From: Calendula officinalis
Taxonomy: Eukaryota; Streptophyta; Magnoliopsida; Asterales; Asteraceae
Direction: 5' to 3'
DNA: 64,000 nucleotides
Assembly (NCBI GenBank): GCA_963853835.1
Contig: OY970822.1
Span: 10,107,501-10,171,500 of the forward strand
Both the position numbers and the translations under genes were made by a program. The notes under the pieces are model-generated. The model saw only the letters and a list, made by a program, of their open reading frames with translations, was not told the DNA's origin and did not search any database. Below are positions 43,280 to 54,484 of the stretch, in pieces. The stretch's first letter is position 1. Every line of letters begins with the position of its first letter.

Positions 43280-46200
43280 TCCTACCCTATATATCCTACC
43301 CTATATATCCCACCCTATATATGAGACTACATATGATGAATGCTTGCCACCTCACCACAACGCACGATTCCTATTGGACGTTAATGCCAGTTGTAATTCC
43401 GTAATTGGCCCAATTGGTCAACAAATTGATTCCATCATACGTTCCATGTTCCTTTATGACTTCTTTTCAAATTAGGATATCCCCTTTACATGCCCTAATT
43501 CTCGAACTTCACACGCCCCATATCATCCTTTCCGATGCCCGTGCACATGACATGGGTTCACCAAATCGAACTCGCCAATCGCTACCAAAATCGCCAATCG
43601 CTTCTCCAAATCGAAATCTCCAATCGCCAATCTCCATGGTCTCTGCTCTTCGATGAATCTCCATCGTCTCTCCATCGTCTCTCCTACTTGACGATTTCTC
43701 CATGGTCTCTGCTACTTGACGAATCACGAATCGAATCGCCAATCTTCATATCAGGTACGTAATGTTTAATGGTGTAAAACCCAGAATGAAAATTAAAAGT
43801 TAATGTTTTTTATGCGGTATGAACCAAAATTGTTCCCGGGATTGATTTACCGGATGAAACAACAAAAAATTGTTCTGCTTAATTTCAATTCTGGAAAAAT
43901 TGTTCTAACAGGAGCTAAGGTACGAAATGCATTTCATATGACGTCTTCAAAGTTACGCTTTTAATGATATAATGTTATGGGTGAAAAGGGCTCAAGTTGA
44001 ATTTTAACAATGATTTAATGTTTTGGTGCAAATTTGGGACATATGGTTTGATGTTATAATGTTTTGGGTGAAAATGTAGTTATAGTTAACATTTTAATGT
44101 TTTATTGTTCTAATAGGTTGAACTTGCACATGGTGATTGTGGAAATTCGTCTTTTACAGATCTTCATAATGCAATTTTTCAGGAATTGATCAAGATGGCT
44201 TAGGTACGCCATAATTATTTTCCCGTACATGAGAACATATCCAAGTAATATTTTCGGCCATTTTTATATTTTTGTGGGGCATAAAAGGACCTGTTAATTG
44301 CCTACATTTAGGCAGGGGTTGGTGGACAGTAACTTTGTTGAAATCTAAGTAAGGGCTGATTGGGATCATCCTTATCTCACTTTTGCATAAAATGGTTTAT
44401 GGTGTCTCATTTAAACCAAAAATAAATGATTTTTGGCAACGTTTTACTAAAAAAGTTACATTGTTTGGTTGATTGATTTTAAATATAATGTTAACCATTT
44501 TTACTTGAATGAGTCAACATGTTTCCACATTTAACAAATTTTTGGTTACCCGTTTTTGGAGTCAAAAAATCAGTGATTATGCATCTTATAAAACGAGGCA
44601 TATGGTAACTCAATATAACGATTTATTTACAAATATTAAAGGGTTTTATGATAACTCAATATAGAAAATTACGATAAGATTATTATCTTAAATCGTCAAA
44701 TTATGTAATTAATTCAATATATTATATGGAATTATTTCTTAAATCTTGATAGAATTGCAAAAATTAATTATTTCAATTAATTATGGAAATACTTAATGGA
44801 ATTTATGTCATTAATTGAATAATTATAAAAAATCCGTAATTGTGGAAGTTTAGGAAATTTCCGTTTTAAAATTCCATTAATATTTTGTAGTTTACCATAT
44901 ATAAATTTGTTTAGGTTATTATGTATACGTAAGGTGTTCATAACATTTCATTTATCAAGCAGGAAAGCAAGGATTTCGTGATTTCATTAAGTTTTTTGTT
45001 CTTGCAGTTGAATCTTCAACATAAGGTTTGTGGTCGATCATCCTTAAGACTCTTTTGGGTGATTGTTTTAGTGTTACTTGGCATTTAGTGTTTTTTAATG
45101 ACTAACACAACTGGATGTGTATATTATCTTTTAACATAATTTTAGAAGACCTTAAGTACATAACAATCTGTTTTTACAATATGTTTCATGATTACTTAAC
45201 AATCTGTTTTAAGTAATTTTAATTGTGCTGCTACTAGTAATCATGTTTTTAGTAGGTGAGTCGTTTTAATGATCTCTATTTGTATTTTCAGGTCTGATTC
45301 ATCTCATGAAGAAAACAGCCAGAATTTGAGATCTCGACGGATGCGAGAATTGATGCTCCGGTGGTAGAGTTAACGTCATCAATATCTCAGAATACATAGC
45401 AAGGTGACAACAAAAATACCGGCACGTCGACAGATTCCGGAGTCTAATACATTTTGATTGCAGTTGTCTATTGTATAGTTGTTATGTAATCTCAAAGTAG
45501 GATTCTAGACATTCAGTTGCAATTGAAAGTTATATGTTTGATATGTATGAGGAGTATGTGGTTTTTAATTGGAGATTACATTTTCATTACATAAACGAAA
45601 CAATTAATTTTTGTGTTTTTAGGTAAATAAATTAGGAAAATTTTCGTTATCTTAGAAACCACCTTTATCATTAGTTAATACAATTGAACACCAATGGCTT
45701 ACGTGTTAACAAGAGTTATATGAGAAGGGGTATGCCAAGATAGTTTTCAAGTTGATGAAGCCAAAGATGGTTAAATCTAACATTTTGTTGAATAAAAAGT
45801 TTGATGTTCTTCGTGCAGTTTTTTGTTTGCATCTTGATTTCGAAACCTATATAAACTTTATGGTCCATTTTGTAGTCATAATTTTGTGATTATATTTAAT
45901 ATTGACAAGGAGTTAAAATTATATGAATGCAATTATAGTGGCGTTTGAGTTGTGAACAATGGTTTAACATGCATACATGGGAAGCCTAATTTAACAATTG
46001 AAAAACTAGCGGATGATTGATAGGTTTATTTTATTTACTTCTTTTTATATGTTATTTTAGCATTTAGACATTTACTTTTAGTTTCGTGTTGCATATTTTC
46101 TCCATTCTTTCCTTTAATTTAGACATTTACTATTAGTTCCAGAGTCTGATGATAACGTTGTAGCTATTATTCGAGAAACATACCTCAGTTACTTGATAAT

Positions 46201-47032
46201 TTATGGCAACGCAACTTTTTTCAAGATCAAGCCATTCTTGCTCCCACACACGAAATGGTTGACGTCATAAACGAACGTATGTTGTCATTAATTCCTGGAG
46301 AAGAAAAGAAGTACGAGTCATCGGACTCGGTTTCCGCTGCAGATGAAGATGATACTATGTTTAACCTTGATCTTTACACCACTGACTTCTTGAACAGCAT
46401 AAAAATATCCGGTGTCCCCAACATATCTTGAAGTTAAAGATTGGCGCTCCGGTAATGTGTATGCGGAATATTGAAGAAAGCTTGATTGTGCAACGGAACC
46501 AGAATTCAGATATTACGAATGGGGGTAAATATAATCGAGGGTAAAATCATATCTGGCGGCAAGGTGGGTACAATTTGCCCTATCCCTCGAATGGTTATTA
46601 GCCCTTCCGACAAGATGCCTTTCAAATTAAATCGCAGGCAATTTCCTATTCAGGTATGTTTTGCTATGATCATTAATAAAAGTCAAGGACAGACGTTGTC
46701 TCAGGTTGGGTTGTTTCTTCAAAAACCGGTATTCTCACATGACCAGCTTTATGTGACCGTATCACGAGTTAAGAACAAGAAGGGATTGAAGGTCATTTGT
46801 TGTGACATCGATGGGAATTACACTAATTCAACAGCATTCGTAGTTTACAAAGAAGTCTTATTTCGTTTGTAAATTTTATGTAACATTTTTCAATGTATTG
46901 ATTTATCTATCAATTCATCATTACAACTACAACATTATTATGTCATTTCTGAAAATTATTAATCTTTGTTGGGATTTTTCTACATAATAAATTTTGAAGC
47001 ATACCCGCCCATCGGGCGGGTTATGTAGCTAG
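43280..47032 (+). mobile_element. Helitron remnant
   Basis: The 3' end is well defined: an 8-bp perfect hairpin ACCCGCCC-ATC-GGGCGGGT (47003-47021), then TTATGTAG-type spacer and terminal CTAG (47029-47032) followed by T. This is the classic Helitron terminus. A PIF1-type helicase C-terminus lies just upstream in the right orientation. The 5' end is less certain; TCC(T/C)ACCCTATATA occurs three times at 43280-43320, and the first, preceded by A, is the best candidate. A Rep domain was not recognised, so most coding capacity is gone. Confidence 0.7.
46146..46872 (+). pseudogene. Helitron PIF1-like helicase, C-terminal fragment
   Basis: The plus strand encodes the end of a Helitron Rep-helicase. 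Blocks are AILAPTHEMVDVINERM and SSDSVSAADED near 46220-46350, DFLNSIKISGVPN near 46390, then LCNGTRIQILRMGVNIIEGKIISGGKVGTI, INKSQGQTLSQVG (the PIF1 signature motif) and DQLYVTVSRVKNKKGLKV, to the stop at 46870-46872. Stops and frame changes separate these blocks at about 46428-46486, and everything before motif IV is missing or unrecognised. PIF1-type helicases unwind DNA during rolling-circle transposition; this piece is not functional. Confidence 0.85.
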
Positions 47033-47136
47033 TAATATAATATACACGTAGTCTTATCCAATTTCCATTAAGAAAATGAAATCACATCAATAATCGTAAT
47101 TAACTAAACATAAACCCATTACATGTCACCGACGAT

Positions 47137-47932
47137 TTAATAATTCTCGCTCCGATTCGGCTTCGACGACCGATATTCATCCTGCTAAAAGCAAGTAATA
47201 CTTCAGAATCTCTATAATTTACTCACAAAATGACTAATTAATTACAAAATATGAAGTTATATTCTATACTTGATCATAGTAATCATCACTTGAAGGAATC
47301 CAGTCGTTTGTTGCAGGGTTTGATTTAATTACACGATCTCTATATCCACCATCACTTCCGATCTGTAATCGGAGATCGTATGAACTATTATCTCCGTGTT
47401 CATACCTCGTCACCTTTATAAATCCATTCCCTGTCTGCAATTCAATAATCCGAATGAAAACATTTTCAGAATAACTAAATTTAACAACTTATTACATGAA
47501 ACTGTTATGGAAACAGACAAACCGTGTGATGTTCTTTATCAATGGAAACCAGCTCGTTGTAATATCCGGTCTCCACGAACTCGTCTTCAAACGTCGCATT
47601 ACCATCGGAAGCTATACTCTGCCATAGTTAATTTCATGATTAAAACCTACAATTAATTTTGTAATTTTTATTTTTTTTAGCGAAGAACGTACTTGAGGTT
47701 GAGATATTAGAGATTGGAACTTGATGAGCTCTGGAATAGTAGTAACCGATTCGTCGGAGAATGATTGCGATGAGATGTGATCGGGATCACTGCGGTTAGG
47801 TTTGGGAGGACGTTTGGGGAGAATGGAATCGAAGTGAGATCTGACTTGTTCAGAGATTCTGAGCTGCTGATCGGTATCGATGATCTCGTCGCTCCGGCTG
47901 GGTTTGAGGGTGACCGTTGTTTGACCGGCCAT
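47137..47932 (-). CDS. MEE59: MEE59-like small conserved plant protein (4 exons)
   Basis: Minus-strand CDS complement(join(47137..47181, 47270..47434, 47523..47618, 47693..47932)), 181 aa, starting at ATG 47932 (MAGQTTVTLKPSRSDE). All introns are GT-AG: donors GTACGT, GTTTGT, GTATAG; acceptors GGCAG, TTGCAG, TAGCAG. All keep frame, and joined exons give conserved-looking blocks: PSRSDEIIDTDQQLRI, FDSILPKRPPKPNRSDPD, HHTTGNGFIKV, IKSNPATNDWIP and the tail SSKPNRSENY. I recognise this as the family of Arabidopsis maternal effect embryo arrest 59 (from memory); the molecular function is unknown. No signal peptide or membrane span is seen. The fourth exon is tiny (14 codons) but restores the family-typical tail; without it the frame would stop after DYYDQV. 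A Helitron end lies 105 bp beyond the stop, and a CACATGTG array begins about 300 bp upstream. Confidence 0.82.
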
Positions 47933-48235
47933 TATTAGGAGAGGAGAAGCGGCGGAGTGGACTTTGTATCTGGTTTGGGAATTGTGAGGGTAGCTGTGTG
48001 TAACTGATGAAAGTTGAAGGGTTTTTTATTGTTGGAAATATAGGTGGGGATTGAGAGAAAACAATGGGCGTGTTTTTGTTGTGTATCCGGTTTCAGAATT
48101 TTACTTCTAGAATGCACTAATTTGGTGAAAAGAAATTGGATTAAAAAATAAGAAAAAATACCAAGTGTCGTTAAATGTTGTTATTAAAAATATTAATATC
48201 TATAGAGTTGTCTTTTAGGAGGTTCACTAAAATTT

Positions 48236-48960
48236 TAAAATCTCAAGGAACAAATCCTAGTAATTGGATCAAAATGATCAATATCACATCACATGTGTTT
48301 CAAACACATGTGTTTCAAGTCACGACCACCACCACCAGTCACCACCACCGACCACAGCCGGCCGCCACCTCCGCCCGCCGAGCTCCGTCGTCCGCTGCCG
48401 GTGGCCGGCGGCGGTGGTGGTGGCTGACAGTGAAGATGCTGGTGGTAATGGGGTGCTGGTGGTATTGATGTATTGAAACACATGAGATTCATTAAAACAC
48501 ATGTGTTCCAAAATACAAATCAGCATATTACTTCGAAACACATGTGTTTCAAGTCTCGAAGCACATGTGTTTCAAGTCATGAAACACATGTGTTTCAAGT
48601 CACGAAACACATGTTTTTCACTAAAACACATGAGTTTCTAAAACAAAGGGGAGCATACGAACTACGAAGCACGTGTGTATCAAAAGGTGAAATACATTTG
48701 TTTCAAACACATGTGTTTCAATTCACGAAACACATGTGTTTCAATTCACGAAACACATGTGTTTCACTAAAAACATGAGTTTCTAAAACACAGGGGGGCA
48801 TACGAACTACGAAGCACATGTGTTTCAAAAGGTGAAACACATGTGTTTCAGACACACGTGTTTTAAGTCACGACCACCACCGCCGGCCACCACCACCGAC
48901 CACCGCCGCCCGGCCGCCGATTAATAGCCCTTGGATTAATTATACATAAATTAGAAATTT
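48236..48960. repeat. CACATGTG palindrome array with GC-rich flanks (foldback element 1)
   Basis: About a dozen exact CACATGTG sites in AAACACATGTGTTTC context lie between 48287 and 48855, with GC-rich GCCGCC/ACCACC blocks (48312-48425 and 48868-48918). Its left edge (GGAACAAATCC...ATTGGATCAAAATGATCA) matches, in inverted orientation, the right edge of the element at 54965-55985. Frames here are repeat artefacts. Confidence 0.75.
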
Positions 48961-48989
48961 GAACAATTATCTTATGATCCATTATGTAT

Positions 48990-49134
48990 GAATTAGCTTA
49001 TATATACATTTATGGTAGTAATCTACTGCTCATAAGGGAATTAGCTTTATATATACATTTATGGTAGTAATCTACTGTTCATAAGGGAATTAGTTTATAT
49101 ATACATTTATGGTAGTAAGCTACTGTTCATAAGG
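48990..49134. repeat. Tandem repeat, 3 x 48-49 bp
   Basis: Units start at 48990, 49038 and 49087, each GAATTAG(C/T)TT..ATATATACATTTATGG, TAGTAA.CTACTG.TCATAAGG. They are nearly identical. Non-coding. Confidence 0.9.
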
Positions 49135-49624
49135 GAATTAAAAACATTTCATTATATATTTCCGTATTATGAAAAGAAACGACGTAAGTGGTGATGCCCG
49201 AGTGGCATAACATATTATATATTTCCCTGTGCTTTGACCGTTTCAGCGTTTTTGTCCCTGTGGTTTTTTTTCTGTTTTTTTGTCCCTGAGGTATGTAGAT
49301 TTCCTTTTTTTGTCCTTCCGTCCATCCTCCGTCTCTTTTTAGTTGTTAAGCCCCTAACGTGCTGAAAACGTGAGAGCATTTTGGACTTTTTCCTCAAACT
49401 ACTTGTACCATATGTCTTAAAAGTTGTACTCTTGTGCTTCTTCTCTCTCTTCAATGAAGAACTCAAATTCACAGTCATCTTCATGATGATTTTACAACAA
49501 CTCAAATTGATTTCATCATAATAACATCAAAATCCAAAATCTTCACCCCTAAAACGTTAACTGATGGTTGATGACCTCTCAAATTCTTTAAAGTTGAGAT
49601 ATTGATTTAAAATTGGATAATTAA

Positions 49625-51573
49625 GGCCTCTCCCAACGCTTACCCATCACTAAACCCATCACTAGCGCCACGTCATTGCATCCTTACTTACCCGCTACTG
49701 ACACGTTCGTGCCAACCCTACCCATCACTAACCCATCACTAAACCCATCATTTCCACATCATCATTTCCACATCACCATTTTAATTAATAAAAAAACACA
49801 TTACATTAAATAAAAAACATTACATTAATTAAAAAAACATTATATTAAATTAAAAAAAGACATTAAAATTAAAAAAACATTAAACTTAAAAAAAACATTA
49901 GACCTAAGAAAAAAAAAACATTAGACATAAAAAAAAAACATTAGACATAAAAAAAAACATTAAACTTAAAAAAAAAAAAAAACTACTCGTCGTCCTCGTC
50001 GTCGTCTTCTCCGTCATCGGATGAGTCCGGATCGGCGTATTTGTCCAATAAACTCCGGCGATATTTTAAAACCGCTTTTCGCTCTCTTCGGTTCAAATTT
50101 TCGGGAACTGAACAATGAAGGACTCTGAAAGCATCCGATATCTTGCGCTCCACAGTCGCTTCTTTGATAGTCTTCAAAGCGTCGGCTTGCAGTATGGCGG
50201 TCTCACATATACGGTCACGAGTTTCGTCACTTGAATACCGTGACGAAGTCGCATCCGAGGAACTTGTCGTACGACGGCTAACGTTACGACCGATTGGTCG
50301 ACGGATTGGGTCGTCACGGAATAGACCTTCCATATTTGCGGAAGGGAGCTGGTTGGTGTTGTCTTCGCCAAGGTTCACCGGGTTGGGCTCGGGAGCGGGA
50401 GTGGGTTGGGGATTCATCACGTTGTAATCTACCCAAAACTTGGGGTAATCTTTTAGTTCGTGTCAACACTGTTCGTACAAAAAGTTCCTCTTGTTGTTGT
50501 TGTCATAAAATTCTTGTTTTGCGGCGTTGAACATGCCTTGGTCATCGGCCCCACTTTGTCGCCTTGACTCGAACCGTTTATAGATTTCCCCAAACTTCCG
50601 AACATCCATTTTTATCTTGTTCCATTTCCCTTGGAGTTGACTTCTGGTGCGTTTTGTATCAACTAGTGAGTTGTACTCGGCTTCAATCTGCCCCCAAAGT
50701 CGATCACCGGATTGTGAGTTCCCACGTTCTGCGGATTGTGAAGCATTTATCCACCGCTGGGATAAAATAACAGCCTCCTGGATGGACCACTTCCGCACCG
50801 AACCAGCCTCCCTAACCGCTGGTGTAGCTCTTCTTCTTCTTCCCGTTCCCCTGCTTGGTTCGACCGGGTCGGGAACCGCTTGTGGGCCCTGTCCTTCGTC
50901 TTCCTCTTCCGCTTCGGGCGGGGATTCAGTTTGCAAATCGGGTTGATAGCCAGAACCCGAACCCGAACCGGGATGATAACCGCCGCCATAGAAACCGGGG
51001 TGGAAACCGTGTTGGTAACCGGGTTGGTAACCGGGTTGATAACCCGGTTGATAACCGGGTTGAACAGCGCCTTGGTTCGAGAAACCGCCTGGAGTGGAGT
51101 GGAACGACAGAAAACCCGAACCCGAACCAGATGCGACGTTGCTCGGGCTGGGCTGGCTAGTCTGTCCAGCATTTGACGAATATGCTGGTGACGGGATACG
51201 AGTGTTTAACAAATTTTGGAAGTGATCATTTGACGGGGAGGAGTTGGATCTACGACTCATGATGAAAATCTGGAAAATAGGTAATGAAGGTAATGAAGAA
51301 GTGGGAGAAGTGGTGTAAAATTATGAATGTGAGGGTGTTGTATTTATAGGTAAAAAATAGGATAAAGAAAAAAAAACAAAAATTGAATTTTGAATTCAGT
51401 TCCATACGCTCCCTCGGCCCCACACACGCTCCCCCGACGCCTCGAGAATTCAGTCGAAATCCCGACGTATGCATCACGACGCAAGCCACGACGGGTCGGT
51501 GCCAACGCCGTCGTGGCACGACGGCTCGAAATCTCCCCCGACGGGTGGTGGTGACGGCTTGTTGGCACAGGTC
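49625..51573 (-). mobile_element. PIF/Harbinger element (nested)
   Basis: Left end GGCCTCTCCCAAC and right end GTTGGCACAGGTC are inverted repeats (10-11 of 13 matching), and both sides carry the 3-bp duplication TAA (49622-49624, 51574-51576), as expected for PIF/Harbinger. It carries the Myb-like second gene of such elements on the minus strand but no DDE transposase, so it depends on an autonomous copy. A-rich low complexity at 49785-49980 precedes the gene end. Confidence 0.72.
49983..51260 (-). pseudogene. Harbinger Myb/SANT-like DNA-binding protein with premature stop
   Basis: Minus-strand frame from ATG 51260 (MSRRSNSSPSND). The N-terminal half is low complexity with PGYQ and GSGSG repeats. 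Residues about 155-265 form a trihelix/Myb-like domain (VRKWSIQEAVILSQRWIN, LWGQIEAEYNSL, RSQLQGKWNKIKMDVRKFGEIYK), close to the NAM-associated/GST-T3-like plant group. A TGA at 50465-50463 ends the frame after FLYEQC. The same frame stays open beyond it through ELKDYPKFWVDYNVMNPQ and the predicted C-terminus (LNRRERKAVLKYRRSLLDKY, then an acidic tail) to 49983. So one nonsense codon appears to split an otherwise open gene of about 425 codons. In Harbinger elements this protein helps transposase reach the nucleus and bind the ends. Confidence 0.8.
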
Positions 51574-51576
51574 TAA

Positions 51577-52260
51577 AAGAGCACAGATACGTCAAAAAAC
51601 AACAATGGGTTCCCTTCTTCACCCATGGCTGAAGTTTAAAAAAGTTGAAACTTGATTTGTAGATTCCAAATTTTTTTGGATGAAATCGGTGTTACTTACC
51701 AGAACCCAGATCAGAAGTGGTGGATACCGGCCCACCACCACCGTAGACGGAAGCAGAAGTGGACGAACAACTCTCGACATCACTAGTAGCGGCGACCTTA
51801 TTTACCGGAGTACATCCACAACCAATAAAATCATGTAAAGTTGAGGATGATGGGTGTTGATGTTGGCTCCGGTCACCATCTCCGATCTTAATTCATCGAT
51901 TTCAAGGTTTGAGTTTCTTTGATCTGGGTTTAGTTTGGTTTGATTTAGTAGAGAAGAGATGTTTGAGTTTCTTTGATCTGGGTACCTTCCGCAGCCTGCA
52001 CCTTCTCCGGTACCTTCCGCCGTCTCCACCTTGAACAGCCGTTCCAGTTGGTCGCCGATTCTTCTTCTCGATTTTGATTTTTGGGTTTTTGTTACTGTTG
52101 GTTGATTTTGATTGTTGGCTACACTTTTTCGAATTCTCAGGCTTTGGGCTTTTTGTTCATTTTAAATTTACAGTTGGTTAATTTTGATTTTTGGGTTTTT
52201 TCGAATTCTCAGGCTTTGGGTTTTTGAAGAAATTCCCGATTCTTCTTCTCGATTGTTTTT
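51577..52260 (-). other. Non-coding or captured-fragment region
   Basis: Between the Harbinger end and the GAA microsatellite. On the minus strand a stretch near 52030-51700 is open, ends at a donor-like GGTAAGTAA (about 51702) and encodes VESCSSTSASVYGGGG-type sequence. It might be an exon captured by the outer element. I do not recognise it. AATTCTCAGGCTTTGGG is repeated at about 52133 and 52205. Confidence 0.3.
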
Positions 52261-52361
52261 GCTTTGTTCAAGGTTTACTTTTTAGCTTTGTTCAGATGGT
52301 TAGTTTTGGGTTTATATAGGTTTCTTGATCTTATTGTGTGTATGTTAATGATGGTTTTAAT

Positions 52362-52490
52362 GGGAAGAAGAAGAAGAAGAAAGAAGAAAGAAGAAGAAGA
52401 AGAAGAAGAAGAAGAAGAAGAAGAAGAAGAAGAAGAAGAAGAAGAAGAAGAAGAAGAAGAAGAAGAAGAAGAGAAGAGAAAGAAAAAAAA
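52362..52490 (+). repeat. GAA trinucleotide microsatellite
   Basis: About 40 GAA repeats with a few AAA/GAGA interruptions, followed by an A-rich tract. It produces spurious poly-Glu and poly-Ser/Leu frames on the two strands. Confidence 0.97.
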
Positions 52491-52689
52491 AAGTGAAAAT
52501 AAAAAATGGAAAAAGACCAAAATACCCTCACGTTTTCAGCACGTGAGGGGTTTAACGGCCAAAAAGAGACGGAAGGACAAAAAACGGAAATTTGCATAAC
52601 TCAAGGACAAAAAAAAGGAAAACAAAAACCACAGGGACAAAAACGCAGAAACGGGCAAACCACAGGGACAAAAATCGTAATTTACTCTT

Positions 52690-53084
52690 TTTTCTTTCTT
52701 TTAGTTTTTACCTTTTCCTTTCTTCTGTTTAATTGAATACTAATATATTTTCTTTGTATTACTACTTATAAACACAAGCAATATTATTTGTATTATTTGA
52801 TTTTTTTTTATGTTTTCAATTTTCATTGATTTATTTTATTTCAGTTTTTCCAGTGACTTTTATTATAGCCAATGACATAATATTATATTTATAACGATAA
52901 AGTACATTAAAAAAAATAAATGATATTAATTTGAATTTCATAATTTGACTTTTAACTAATGAAAGATTAATTATATAGTAGTTGAGTTTTTTGGTATCTA
53001 TTTTTAACGAAGTGTTTTTCTCAATTTATTCATGGTCCCTTTTTAATGCTACATTTACCATTATAGTGCGCCAATAGAAACTTA
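52690..53084. other. Intergenic, nothing recognised
   Basis: AT-rich sequence between the outer inverted-terminus element and the next MITE; no supported feature. Confidence 0.4.
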
Positions 53085-53086
53085 TA

Positions 53087-53391
53087 CTTCCTTCGATTCA
53101 AAATAAGTGTTACACTTTCTATAAATGGGTGATTCAAAATAAGTGCTACACTTTTCATAAATGGCAAAAATTAGTAGGACCCACACCCACTAACTATCTA
53201 TTTTAACAAAGTGAAATGACTCATTTACCCTTACTTTTTACCTTTAAACATCATTAATCCCACTTTATTCAAAAGGTGTGGGACCCATTATCCACTAATC
53301 ATTCAATTAATCTAATTTAACCATCATTACACTATTTTACTTCAAAAACCGTGAAAGTAGAAGTGTAGCACTTATTTTGAATCGGATGAGG
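53087..53391. mobile_element. Mariner/Stowaway-type MITE, same family as 13848
   Basis: 305 bp between TA dinucleotides (53085-53086, 53392-53393). Ends CTTCCTTCGATTCAAAATAA and TTATTTTGAATCGGATGAGG; the interior shares AGTAGGACCCACACCCACTAACTA-type boxes with the element at 13848-14160. Confidence 0.75.
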
Positions 53392-53731
53392 TAATTAACA
53401 ACTATACTTTGAAATATTCTAATTACATAAAATTAGGTAAATAAAAATAGAAAGTTTTATAAATCCGTGGACTCCAAATTTTTCAAAATTAGTGTAGTAA
53501 GGAACTTGTCATTACTTAGACTGTTATTATAATTACAATACATATGATCCTATATTATTTTATTTATTCATAAATAAAACAAAAGATCTGATCAAGTCCA
53601 AATCTTAATTTTAACAGAAAAAAAAAGTTATGTTTAAAAACCCGCTACAATGTGCGGGGATCACAGTGCTTGTTAGTTATACATAAATTATGTACATTTT
53701 TTATGTATTTAAGTGGTTATAATTACCAAAA

Positions 53732-53843
53732 GGCCAATGACCTAGAGGTAAGATGTTTGCCCTCCAACCTAATGGTTGAGGGTTCGAGTCCCATAGTGGA
53801 CATAAGTGGTTATTTAAGAGTAGATTAGATTTGTCGTTAAAAA
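53732..53843 (+). mobile_element. tRNA-derived SINE with 21-bp target duplication
   Basis: A 112-bp body with a canonical Pol III B box GGTTCGAGTCC (53781-53791), a tRNA-like 5' part (CCTAGAGGTAAGATG...) and a short GTCGTTAAAA tail. It is flanked by 21-bp direct repeats (53711-53731 and 53844-53864) that begin AAGTGGTTATAATTA and differ at one position. Long A-rich duplications of this sort mark LINE-driven retroposition. Confidence 0.8.
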
Positions 53844-53869
53844 AAGTGGTTATAATTAACAAAATTCTA

Positions 53870-54190
53870 AAATCACACTTCATGTTATTCAAAATAAGTA
53901 ATATAATTTTTATTTTAACAATCTCAAATAAGTGACACACTTTGATAGTTTAAATTATTTGGTAAATGATAGTGAGAACTGGGACTCACATACATTAACT
54001 ATTTCCTTCAATATAATAAAATGAAGCGTTTACCTTTAATATTACTTTAATATCATTAGCCTCACTTTATTCAAAAGATGTGGGTTTCATCTTACTAACT
54101 ATCTAACTTAATCTAATAAAACTCTCATTATAATCTTTTACCTAAAGAATCATAAAACAAATAATCTATCACTTAATTTTAATAAAAGGA
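53870..54190. repeat. Decayed MITE-like sequence
   Basis: Contains TTCAAAATAAGTAATA, AATAAGTGACACACTTTGA and CTAACTATCTAACTTAATCTAAT blocks resembling the interior of the 13848/53087 family, but clean ends and a TA duplication cannot be placed. Confidence 0.45.
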
Positions 54191-54484
54191 ATATTTTCTA
54201 AAATGGTGTGTAATTTTGGGATGCATTTGCTGATACAATATGATTGTGAGAGGGTGTTTGTTTTAGATTGGGTGGTATGAACTTATTTAGCTTTTGATAA
54301 TGTTATAATAGTATCAGTATATTATAACGGTTGTTTACATTTTACTTTCCTCATACGCGTCATTTGAAGAGATTATTTGTTTTTAATGTTGTTGTAATAA
54401 TGTAAGGTACGAGTATAATGTATAAGTTTTTTTGCCATATAATATAGCTTTGTCCTCAAAACAATATCTCTCCTATAATATATA

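Larger units (their letters stand above)
49216..52685. mobile_element. Element with about 180-bp inverted termini, containing a Harbinger insertion
   Basis: 49216-49400 and 52507-52685 are inverted copies: GTTTTTGTCCCTGTGGTTTT, TTTGTCCTTCCGTC, GTCTCTTTTT and CGTGCTGAAAACGTGAG appear at the left and as reverse complement at the right. Long inverted termini of GTCCCTGTGGTTTG type fit non-autonomous Mutator-like or similar DNA elements, but a target duplication was not found and no transposase is visible. The interior carries a complete Harbinger element and a possible gene fragment. Confidence 0.6.

Noticed and set aside
43405..43762. Overlapping short frames in the Helitron 5' region
   Set aside because: Arise from TCGCCAATCTCCATCGTCTC-type local repeats; no coding signature.
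48473..48778. 101-codon frame rich in HMCF/THVFQ repeats
   Set aside because: Translation of the CACATGTG palindrome array.
49190..49215. GATGCCCGAGTGGC as a tRNA-Leu/Ser A-box
   Set aside because: Only the A-box-like stretch is present; no B box or cloverleaf follows.
52264..52599. Frames encoding poly-Glu (plus) and poly-Ser or poly-Leu (minus)
   Set aside because: Produced by the GAA microsatellite and A-rich flank, not a gene.
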